A stretch of 64,000 nucleotides of DNA. Origin: DAOTWC01 sp048499435. Its GTDB lineage: Bacteria; Chloroflexota; Anaerolineae; Aggregatilineales; Phototrophicaceae. The notes below the pieces were generated by a model, which worked only from the letters and a program-made list of their open reading frames with translations, was not told where the DNA came from and did no database searches. Below, in pieces: positions 50,438 to 58,052 of this stretch. A program made the translations under genes and the position numbers. The first letter of the stretch is position 1; every line of letters begins with the position of its first letter. The DNA lies in contig JASNZW010000007.1 of the NCBI GenBank assembly GCA_048499435.1, positions 1 to 64,000 of the forward strand, read 5' to 3'.

Positions 50438-53401
50438 ATGGCTTCAGCCACCGAGATCATTCAGCGGCGCAAACGCCGCCGGTCCCGCAAAGCGGTTTCG
50501 CAGCGGCGTCTGCACCTGTGGGGCGGCATCGCGATCGGGCTGTTTGGCCTGCTGTTTGTGCTGCCGGCGGGGGTGGCGCTGGCGGGCACGGCGGTGATGT
50601 ATGGCCAGGCGGTGCGCGACCTGCCAGAGCCGCTGGACACGATCTACCTGGACCCGGTGGTCGGCGCGACCGAGCTGTACGATCGCAGCGGCAGCACGCT
50701 GCTGTTCACGGTGGCGGACCCCTTAGGCGCGGAGCGGTCGTGGATCGCGCTGGATACGCTGCCGCCGTATGTCATTGAAGCGACGCTGGCCGCCGAGGAC
50801 CCGCACTTTTTCAGCGCCGCCCCGCCGAGCCTGCCGCAGTCGCTGGGCCAGTTGTGGGGCAACGCGCTTTATGGCCCGCTGCCGCCTGACCCATCGCTGA
50901 CGGCGCGGCTGGTGCGCAACGCCATCGCGCCGCCGGGCGCGGTCGCCACTGTCGCTGACCGCGAGCGCGAGATCGCGCTGACGGCGGAGATCAACCGGCG
51001 CTACAGCCGCGAGCAGATTCTCGAATGGCACCTGAACACCAACTATTACGGCAGCGAAGCCTACGGCATTGACGCGGCGGCGCGCGTCTACCTGGGCAAG
51101 CGCGCCGCTGACCTGACGCTGGACGAGGCCGCGCTGCTGGCCGCCATACCGCCAGCGCCGCAGTACAACCCGTTCGATAACGAGACAGCCGCGCGCGGCC
51201 GCCAGGACGACGTACTGCGGGCGCTGGCGCAGGGCGGGGCCATTACCCCGCTGGAGTATGACCTGGCGGTGACGACGGCGACCGCCGTTCAGGTGGGCGG
51301 CGGCCAGACGCCGGAGGTTGCGCCTGAGTTCGCGCTGTATGCCCGCCGCCAGGCCCAGGCGATACTGGACTCGCTGGGGCGCGATGGCGCGCGGTTGGTG
51401 GCGCGCGGCGGCCTGCGGCTGGTGACGACGCTTGACCTGGACCTGTATTACGAGACCGAGTGCGCGCTGCGGGCGCATCTGGCGCGGCTGAACGGCGAAG
51501 CGCCCCCGCTGACCGCCGCCGACGGCGGGCCGTGCGCCAGCGCCGCGCTGCTGCCAGCGGTCAGCGCGACCGCCGGGGCCAGCCCGCCCGACAGCGGCGC
51601 GGTGGTGGTGATTGACGTGGTGACCGGCGAGATCAAGAGCATGGTTGGTCCGGTGACGGCCGCTGACGCGCAGCCTGGGCCGGTTTTGCAGCCATTCGTG
51701 TATTTTGAGGGGCTGCGCGTCGGTGGGCTGCACGCGGCGACGATGGTGCTGGATATTCCGCGGCCGTTTCCTGGCGCGGTCGAAGGGCTGATCTACACGC
51801 CGGCTAACGCGGACGGGCAGTTCCGGGGGCCGCTGAACCTGCGCGATGCCATGAGCAGCGGCCTGCTGCCGCCGGTGGTGTGGGCGGCTAACCGCCAGCG
51901 GATCGAGAACATCCTGCGCGGCGCGCACCTGATCGGCATCAACAACCTGGACGAGAACGCGCGTTACGATCTGTCGCTGCTGGAGCGCGGCGGCGAGGCC
52001 GCGCCGCTGGATGTGGCGTATGCGTACTCTGTTTTCGCCGGGATGGGCAGCATGCGCGGCGTGCCGGTGCAGCCGTTGGGGCGCAGCTACCGGGGGCGCG
52101 ACCCGGTGGCGGTGCTGCGCATCGAGGACGCCGCTGGCGAGGTGCTGTGGGAGTACGCCGGCGACGTGTATGAGCCGGACTGCGCCGCCGCCACGAACTG
52201 CACGCCGGTGTTTCAGGGCGAGCTGGCTTATCTGGTCAACGATATCCTGGCCGACCAGGGCGCGCGTGTGCGCGTGCTGGGCAGCGCGGCGGAGGCGCTG
52301 AACGTGGCGCGGCGGGCGGCGGTGGCGGCGGGCAGCACCGGCGATGACCGCGATTCGTGGGCGGTGGGGTACACGCCGCAGCTCGTGGTGGGCGTGCATC
52401 TGGGCCGGGCGGACCAGGCCGCGCTGACGCTGGACAGCCTGGGCTTTAATGGCGCGGCGGCGGTCTGGAACGCGGTGATGCGCTACGCGCACGAGGCGCT
52501 GCCGCTGGCGGACTGGCCGCGCCCGGACAACATCGTTGAGGGGGCTGTCTGCGAGCGCAGCGGCCTGCTGCCGAACGGCGTGTGCCCGGTGCGCCGTGAG
52601 ATTTTTATCGAGAACATCCAGCCGCGCCAGGTGGACACATACTGGCAGGCGGTGGAGGTCAACAACCAGACCGGCCAGCTCGCCACCAGCAGCACACCCG
52701 CCGGGCTGGTGAGCGAACGGGTCTACTTTGTGCCGCCGCCAGACGCGCTCGACTGGTGGGAAGCCAACAATCTGCCGCTGCCGCCGACCGAGTTCGACAC
52801 GGTCAGCCGGCCCGGCCTGCTGGGCGCGGCGGCCATCCTGGAGCCGGCGTCTTACGCCTATGTGGGCGGCGTGGTGGACATTCGCGGCAGCCTGGACCCG
52901 ACGAATATGCAGTTTTACCAGCTCGCGTTCGGGCGCGGGCTTAACCCGGAAGAATGGGTGCAGATCGGCCCGCAGCAGACCAGCTACACGCGCGGGGCCA
53001 GCCTGGGGCAGTGGGACACCACCGGCCTTGACGGCCTGTACAGCCTGCGGCTGACGGTCGTGATGAACGATAACAGCGTCGAAAGCGATGTGCGCCAGGT
53101 TTCGGTGGACAACGTGCCGCCGCAGATCACGCTGACGGCGGGCGCGCCGGGGCAAATCTTCCTGTGGCCTGCCGACCGCGTGATCGCGCTGGCCGCTGAT
53201 GTCACTGACAACCTGGCGGTGAACCGCGTCGAGTTTTATTACAACGACACGTTTATCGGCGCAGACACTGAATGGCCCTACGGCTTTGAGTGGACGATCC
53301 AGCGGACGGGGAATGAGCGCTTCAGCGCGGTTGCTTTCGATGCGATTGGCAACCAGGCCAGCAGCGAGATCGAGGTAGAGGTGCGCCGCGCTGGCTCGTG
53401 A
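50438..53401 (+). CDS. Class A PBP (PBP1A)-like protein with eroded catalytic motifs
   Basis: This 987-residue bitopic protein has a basic cytoplasmic tail, one helix (about 28-50), a GT51 domain (about 70-245), a transpeptidase-like domain (about 385-690) and a C-terminal Ig-like part (about 890-985). In GT51 the acids Glu120 (AAEDPHFF) and Glu178 are kept, but the H-x-G and GGSTITQQ motifs are lost (PDPSLTARLVRN here). All three transpeptidase motifs are changed: SxxK is PVLQ (415-418 in AQPGPVLQPFVY), SxN is GLL (475-477), KTG is STG (633-635). It therefore cannot acylate as a normal PBP. A weak or no glycosyltransferase activity, or a scaffold role, is possible. Confidence 0.85.
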   Translation: MASATEIIQRRKRRRSRKAVSQRRLHLWGGIAIGLFGLLFVLPAGVALAGTAVMYGQAVRDLPEPLDTIYLDPVVGATELYDRSGSTLLFTVADPLGAERSWIALDTLPPYVIEATLAAEDPHFFSAAPPSLPQSLGQLWGNALYGPLPPDPSLTARLVRNAIAPPGAVATVADREREIALTAEINRRYSREQILEWHLNTNYYGSEAYGIDAAARVYLGKRAADLTLDEAALLAAIPPAPQYNPFDNETAARGRQDDVLRALAQGGAITPLEYDLAVTTATAVQVGGGQTPEVAPEFALYARRQAQAILDSLGRDGARLVARGGLRLVTTLDLDLYYETECALRAHLARLNGEAPPLTAADGGPCASAALLPAVSATAGASPPDSGAVVVIDVVTGEIKSMVGPVTAADAQPGPVLQPFVYFEGLRVGGLHAATMVLDIPRPFPGAVEGLIYTPANADGQFRGPLNLRDAMSSGLLPPVVWAANRQRIENILRGAHLIGINNLDENARYDLSLLERGGEAAPLDVAYAYSVFAGMGSMRGVPVQPLGRSYRGRDPVAVLRIEDAAGEVLWEYAGDVYEPDCAAATNCTPVFQGELAYLVNDILADQGARVRVLGSAAEALNVARRAAVAAGSTGDDRDSWAVGYTPQLVVGVHLGRADQAALTLDSLGFNGAAAVWNAVMRYAHEALPLADWPRPDNIVEGAVCERSGLLPNGVCPVRREIFIENIQPRQVDTYWQAVEVNNQTGQLATSSTPAGLVSERVYFVPPPDALDWWEANNLPLPPTEFDTVSRPGLLGAAAILEPASYAYVGGVVDIRGSLDPTNMQFYQLAFGRGLNPEEWVQIGPQQTSYTRGASLGQWDTTGLDGLYSLRLTVVMNDNSVESDVRQVSVDNVPPQITLTAGAPGQIFLWPADRVIALAADVTDNLAVNRVEFYYNDTFIGADTEWPYGFEWTIQRTGNERFSAVAFDAIGNQASSEIEVEVRRAGS

Positions 53402-53501
53402 GGCGGCGCGGCGCTGTGTTCGCGCCTGGCCAGCAAACACGTTAAACTGAGGCCGTGATCTGCCGCGCCGTTATCTGCTGAAACTGGATGGATGCTGCTC
53501 A

Positions 53502-53990
53502 TTGGACCCCGAATTCGACCGGGATATTGCGACTTTCTGGCGGCTGCTGTTCGTCATTGTGCTGGACGGCGAAAAGCGCTTGGCGGCCAATATCGCTTCG
53601 CACGAGCTGACCCCGCCGCAGTTTTATGTCCTCAAGACGCTGAGCGAACGCGGCGGGCGCTGCGCCATCGGCCAGATCGCCCGCCAGCACCACCTCACGA
53701 ACGCCACGATGACCGGCCTCATCAAGCGCATGGAGGCTGCTGACCCGCCGCTGGTGGCGCGCGAGCGCAGCGGCAGCGACCGCCGTTCAGTCGTGGTCAC
53801 ACTGACGCCCGCCGGTCACGCGCGTTTTCTGGCGGTGCAGGCGGACCTGATGGAGCAGCTGCGGGCGGCGCTGGCGCTGACCAGCCTGGAAGAGCGCAAG
53901 CAGCTTCTGCACTTTCTCGACCATTACGTGCGCCTGGTTCCCCATCTGTTTCCCGCGCAGCCGGCCAGCGATAGCGGCCCGGCGGAATAA
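53502..53990 (+). CDS. MarR-family transcriptional regulator
   Basis: This winged-helix DNA-binding protein of 162 residues, likely a dimer, shows helix-turn-helix residues QFYVLKTLSERGGRCAIGQIARQHHLTNATMTGLIKRME and a wing with the typical D-x-R-S (GSDRRSVVVTLT). Long helices at both ends form the dimer core. The start appears to be TTG 53502 with GGATG-type sequence upstream. No earlier ATG in frame fits. It is located between the PBP-like gene and the cNMP/PH membrane protein. Its effector and targets are unknown. Confidence 0.88.
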   Translation: MDPEFDRDIATFWRLLFVIVLDGEKRLAANIASHELTPPQFYVLKTLSERGGRCAIGQIARQHHLTNATMTGLIKRMEAADPPLVARERSGSDRRSVVVTLTPAGHARFLAVQADLMEQLRAALALTSLEERKQLLHFLDHYVRLVPHLFPAQPASDSGPAE

Positions 53991-54040
53991 ATCGTGTAGA
54001 ATAGGGGCGAGTGACGGGCTAGTGTTTAAGGTAAGCGGCT

Positions 54041-55822
54041 ATGACCGCCGAAACGTTTGTCCAGGCGCACCTCAAAAACCTGCCGCTGTTTCAGCGCGCC
54101 ACGCCGGCTGAGCTGGCGCTGATTGCGCCGCTGGTTGAGCCGTCTCGCCTTCAGCCGAACGAGTATATTTTCCGCCAGGGGCAGCCGGCGCGCGGCATGT
54201 ATGTGCTGGTTGAGGGGCGGGCGATCCTGACGCAGGCGGACGCCAGCGGCGGTGAAAGCGCTGTGGGGGAGATGGTCGCGCACCAGTATATCGGCGAGAG
54301 GGCGCTGTTCACCGCAGGCGCGGAGACGATGTCGCTGCGGGTGGTGGAGACGGCGCTGGTGCTGCTGCTGGCCCGTGAACGCTTCGCCGCGCTGCTGGCG
54401 CAGCACCCGGAGCTGGCCCGGCATGTTAACGCGCCGCCAGCGCCCACACAGGACATGCGCGCAAATGTGTTCCCAGACCAGCGGCCCGGCGAACAGGTGC
54501 TGCGGATGGCACGCCGCCATTGGTGGGCGATTGCCGCGCGCAGCGTGCTGCCGGGGCTGCTCGCGCTGTTTCTGTTTATCCTGGGGCTGCTGCTGGGGAC
54601 CGGCCTGGGTGTGTTGATCTGGGGCGCGACGGCGCTGCTGCTGGCAGCCTCGATCATCTTCCTGTATCTGGACTGGCGCAACGATTTCGTTATCGTGACT
54701 GACCAGCGCATTGTGTTCGTGGAAGAGATGCTGGTGCGCTTTCAGACGCACGTCCGCGACACGCCGCTTAACAGCGTTCAGGAAGTGAACTTTGAGATCC
54801 CTGCTGACCCGTTCGCGCGGTTGTTCAATTACGGCCGCGTCAACATCAGCACGGCGGGCAGCGGGGGGCGGGTGGTGCTCGACTATATGCCGGAGCCGCG
54901 CGAGCTGCAGCGGGTGATCATTGCCGCGCGCCAGATGCGCACCGAAACGGCGCAGCGGCAGAACCGCAGCGCGATTAACGCACGGCTGGACCAGGTGCTG
55001 GGCACGGCTGCCGGGGGTGGCGGCGCGCCGCCGCCGGCGGCTGTCAGCGGCCCGGCTGTGCCGCCGAAACCGGCGCAGCCCCCGGCGGCGGCCAACCACC
55101 CGCGCGGCTGGCTGGCAACGCGCCTGACCGGGCCGAACGGCGAGAGCGTCTACCGCAAACACCTGTCGGTCTGGGCGCTGCTGGTGATCTGGCCGCTGCT
55201 GGCGATTGTGGGCGCCTTTCTGCTGATGCTCATCAGCCTGCTGACGTTCGGGCGCGGGACGCTGGGGATAATTGAGCTGGGGGCGGGCGTGTTTATGATG
55301 GTGGTCGGCGGGGTGTGGTTCTACCTGGCCGACTGGGACTGGCGCAACGACTATTACATCGTGGGCAGCAACACGATCAGCATTATCCGCCAGCGGCCTT
55401 TGTGGCTGCGCGACGAAAAGGACGAAATGCTCATCACCCAGATTGACAATGTGATCTCCAAAAAGATCGGCATTGTCGATTCGCTGCTCAACCGGGGCGA
55501 TGTGCGCATCATGCTGGTGGGCGACGACCGGGGCGGGGGCCGGGTGTTCCGCCATGTTTACGGCCCGGAACAGATTCAGGCGGAAATTTCGCAGCGGCGG
55601 GCAGAGGCGCTGGAGCGCGCGCGCAATCGTGAGGCGGAACAGCAGCAGCAGACGATCGCTGAGTATCTGGCGGCTTACGACGCCCGCACGCGGGGTGAGC
55701 AGCCGACAGCGCCCGCCCAGCCGCCGCAGCCAACAATGCCCGCCCAGCCGCCGACAACGCTGCCCGGCATCCAGAGCGGGGGGACCCGCCCGCCAGGCAT
55801 TCCGCGCGCGCGCGGGCAGTAA
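54041..55822 (+). CDS. Cyclic-nucleotide-binding-like domain fused to two membrane PH domains
   Basis: This 593-residue protein has a cNMP-binding-like beta-roll at residues 10-130 (FRQGQPARGMYVLVEGRAIL, then IGERALFTAG). The phosphate-binding Arg of true cAMP sites is not seen in the following AETMSLRVVE, so ligand binding is doubtful. Residues 165-310 and 370-530 are two repeats of a helix pair followed by a bacterial PH (YdbS/bPH2-like) domain, with matching cores DWRNDFVIVTDQRIVFVEE and DWRNDYYIVGSNTISII. A Gln/Pro-rich tail ends the protein. It is probably a membrane sensor or scaffold; no enzymatic domain is present. Confidence 0.8.
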   Translation: MTAETFVQAHLKNLPLFQRATPAELALIAPLVEPSRLQPNEYIFRQGQPARGMYVLVEGRAILTQADASGGESAVGEMVAHQYIGERALFTAGAETMSLRVVETALVLLLARERFAALLAQHPELARHVNAPPAPTQDMRANVFPDQRPGEQVLRMARRHWWAIAARSVLPGLLALFLFILGLLLGTGLGVLIWGATALLLAASIIFLYLDWRNDFVIVTDQRIVFVEEMLVRFQTHVRDTPLNSVQEVNFEIPADPFARLFNYGRVNISTAGSGGRVVLDYMPEPRELQRVIIAARQMRTETAQRQNRSAINARLDQVLGTAAGGGGAPPPAAVSGPAVPPKPAQPPAAANHPRGWLATRLTGPNGESVYRKHLSVWALLVIWPLLAIVGAFLLMLISLLTFGRGTLGIIELGAGVFMMVVGGVWFYLADWDWRNDYYIVGSNTISIIRQRPLWLRDEKDEMLITQIDNVISKKIGIVDSLLNRGDVRIMLVGDDRGGGRVFRHVYGPEQIQAEISQRRAEALERARNREAEQQQQTIAEYLAAYDARTRGEQPTAPAQPPQPTMPAQPPTTLPGIQSGGTRPPGIPRARGQ

Positions 55823-55889
55823 TCAAGGGTTTTTGCCGGCACAATGCGGTATGCTAGAGGCGGTGTTTACCGAAGGTAGAGGCAGCGTA

Positions 55890-56285
55890 ATGGCTGTTGT
55901 GACAGAACCGGGCGGCGAAATGGGTATTTGTCGGGTGTGGTTCAGCGGCACGATCACCACCGCTGATCTTGAGCGCGCGCTGCCGGTCTGTCTGGCCGCC
56001 GCCGCGCGCCGCCCAACAGGCATACTGGTGGATTTCGCGGCGGAAACGCTGGCCCCGGAGGTGCTGAACTGGCTGTTTTGCAGCGCCGATTACCGCGCGC
56101 TGCTCGACCACCCCAACGTGCGCGCGCGCGCCTGTGTTGTCTACAGCATGATCGGCTGGCTGGCGGCGCAGGCGTTTGCGTGGCCGGCTGGCATTGAGGT
56201 TTTCAGCAGCGCTGCTGACGCTTACAGCTATCTGCTGGCGGCGCTCAGCGGCGGCGCGCTGCCGTCGTTTTCCGGCCAGGCCTGA
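55890..56285 (+). CDS. Small STAS/SpoIIAA-like protein of unknown function
   Basis: This 131-residue cytosolic protein lacks Cys-rich or membrane features. The alternating pattern of CRVWFSGTITTADLERALPV, ILVDFAAETLAPEVLNWL and RARACVVYSMIGWLAAQAF suggests an alpha/beta STAS-like fold as in anti-sigma factor antagonists or SpoIIAA-like proteins. This is a fold guess, not a recognised family. The ATG at 55890 follows AGAGGC. A longer start at 55851 is possible. It lies 67 bases after the cNMP-PH gene and 58 bases before the deformylase gene. Confidence 0.55.
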   Translation: MAVVTEPGGEMGICRVWFSGTITTADLERALPVCLAAAARRPTGILVDFAAETLAPEVLNWLFCSADYRALLDHPNVRARACVVYSMIGWLAAQAFAWPAGIEVFSSAADAYSYLLAALSGGALPSFSGQA

Positions 56286-56343
56286 CGCGCGGCGGCCCGA
56301 CGCCAGTATTTTTGATTCGGACAGCGGCAGACGGAAAGACAGC

Positions 56344-56877
56344 ATGGCGTTACTGACGATTATTTACCCTGACAACCCTATTCTGCGCAGGAAGGCGCAC
56401 CGCGTTACCACGTTCGACAGCAGGCTGCAGAAGCTGGCGCAGGACATGGCAGAGACGATGCGGGCCGCGCCTGGTGTTGGGCTGGCGGCGCCGCAGGTGG
56501 CGGTCAGCCAGCGGCTGATCGTCGTGCGTTTGCCTGACGACGACGACAGCCGCAAGGAATTTGGCGAGCAGGCCGGCGTGCTGTACACGGTGGTGAACCC
56601 GGAGATCGTCAAGGCCAGCAAAGAGATGGTTGAAGGCGTGGAAGCCTGCCTGTCTATCCCCGGCTACTTTGGCACGGTAGAGCGCTATGAGAGCGTGGTT
56701 GTCAAGGGGCAGGATATAAAAGGCAAGGCGCTGCGCCTTCGGGCGAGCGGCTGGCTGGCGCGCGTGTTCCAGCACGAGATAGATCACCTTGACGGACGGC
56801 TGTACATTGACATCGCCTCGGAGGTGTGGGAGGCGGGCGCTGACGACGAGGACGAGGAACAGCCGCTGGCAGAGTAG
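56344..56877 (+). CDS. def: Peptide deformylase
   Basis: This 177-residue metalloenzyme removes the formyl group from nascent proteins. Motif 1 is GVGLAAPQV, motif 3 QHEIDHLDG with the two His ligands and catalytic Glu. Motif 2 reads EACLSIPG, where the usual EGCLS has Gly to Ala but the metal-binding Cys is kept. An acidic tail (DDEDEEQPLAE) extends past the core. The ATG at 56344 follows GGAAAG. Longer frames upstream overlap the previous gene. It ends seven bases from the WD40 lipoprotein gene, convergently. Confidence 0.92.
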   Translation: MALLTIIYPDNPILRRKAHRVTTFDSRLQKLAQDMAETMRAAPGVGLAAPQVAVSQRLIVVRLPDDDDSRKEFGEQAGVLYTVVNPEIVKASKEMVEGVEACLSIPGYFGTVERYESVVVKGQDIKGKALRLRASGWLARVFQHEIDHLDGRLYIDIASEVWEAGADDEDEEQPLAE

Positions 56878-56884
56878 CGGGCGG

Positions 56885-58051
56885 CTACCCGTCCGCCGCC
56901 GGCCCGATGCCCCACACCTGTACCGAGCCGCGCGCCCCGAACAGCGTCAGCAGGCGCTGATCGCCGGTCCAGTTCACATCGAAGATTGACGCGCCGCCGG
57001 TGTTGATCGGCGCGCTGTTGACGGTCTGCGCGGTGATGGTGGTCATATTCCACAAGGCCGTCAGGCCGCCCATCGCGCTGGTGAGCAGCATGGCGCTGTC
57101 GGGCGCGAACACCGCCGCCGCGCGCTGCCCCCCGGAGCCAGTCAGGCGCGCCATCAAAGCCCCTGACTGCGGGTTCCACACCGAGAAGTCGGCTTCGCCG
57201 CCGCTGACAAACTGCGCGCCGGAGGGCGCGTAAACCAGCACCGCCACGCCGTCCAGCCCGGCGTTGAGCGTCAGGGCCTGCCCGCCGGGGGCCAGCGGGT
57301 GCAGCCGGATAACCTCGCGCAGGCCAACGGCGAGCTGGTTGGCGGCGGGCGCGAAGCGCAGCGACTCGGCGGCCTGGCCGTCGTCAAAGGCCGCGATTTC
57401 CGCGCGCTGTTCCCAGTCCCACACGCGCACAACGCCCTCCTCGCCGGCGGTTGCCAGCAGGCGGCCGTCGTCAGAGAAGGCCAGCGCCCGCACCTGGAGG
57501 CGGTGCGCCGCCAGCGTCACCAGCGCCTCACGCGCCAGCGGGTCCCACACCTTAACCGTGCCATCCAGCCCGCCCAGGGCCAGCCAGCCGTCGCGGTCAT
57601 AATAGGCGGCGACTGTGTTGTAAGCCGGGTGTCCAGCGAAGCCGCCCTGGTCAAGGCCGCGCACGACATCGAGCGCGCGCACCTGGCCTTCGGTGTCGAG
57701 CGTGTAGACTTCGGTCTTGTCAGGCGCGTAAAATACGCGAACGGCCGCGCCGCGCGCCGTGCCGTAGAGCGCCGCGCCGCTGAGCAGGTCCCAGACGATG
57801 AGCTGGCTGTTGTCCAGGCCGGCCAGCCGCGTGCCATCAGGCGAAAGCGCGTGGGCGAAGATGGTGCTTGGCTCGTCCAGGCTGTCCAGGCGGCCCAGAT
57901 AGGCGAGGCGCGCCACGTTGTCAAGCGTGATAGGCGCCGCCGATTCTACCCAGGCCGGCGGCGGCAGCGTGGGCACGATGCGCGGGTCAGCCGGGGCCGG
58001 CGGCGCGCAGGCCGCCAGCAGCAGCAGCGTCAGCAGCAGACAGCGGCGCAT
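56885..58051 (-). CDS. WD40-repeat lipoprotein
   Basis: This protein of 388 residues has a type II signal peptide (MRRCLLLTLLLLAAC, lipobox LAAC), so it is anchored outside the cytoplasmic membrane. The rest is a beta-propeller of WD40-like repeats such as LIVWDLLSGAALYG, VKVWDPLAREALVTLAAH and VRVWDWEQRAEIAAFDD, with SPDGTRLAGLDNS and SDDGRLLATAGEEG turns. It starts one base after the stop of the receptor kinase gene, so the two are almost certainly co-expressed. It may bind the kinase ectodomain or its ligand. Earlier start codons lack a signal sequence. Confidence 0.87.
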   Translation of the reverse strand: MRRCLLLTLLLLAACAPPAPADPRIVPTLPPPAWVESAAPITLDNVARLAYLGRLDSLDEPSTIFAHALSPDGTRLAGLDNSQLIVWDLLSGAALYGTARGAAVRVFYAPDKTEVYTLDTEGQVRALDVVRGLDQGGFAGHPAYNTVAAYYDRDGWLALGGLDGTVKVWDPLAREALVTLAAHRLQVRALAFSDDGRLLATAGEEGVVRVWDWEQRAEIAAFDDGQAAESLRFAPAANQLAVGLREVIRLHPLAPGGQALTLNAGLDGVAVLVYAPSGAQFVSGGEADFSVWNPQSGALMARLTGSGGQRAAAVFAPDSAMLLTSAMGGLTALWNMTTITAQTVNSAPINTGGASIFDVNWTGDQRLLTLFGARGSVQVWGIGPAADG

Positions 58052-58052
58052 C

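Noticed and set aside
50723..53440. A 905-codon open frame on the minus strand opposite the PBP-like gene
   Set aside because: It is a shadow of GC-rich codon usage. Its translation is Arg/His/Gln-rich with no domain, while the plus strand has clear PBP homology, a promoter and a start site.
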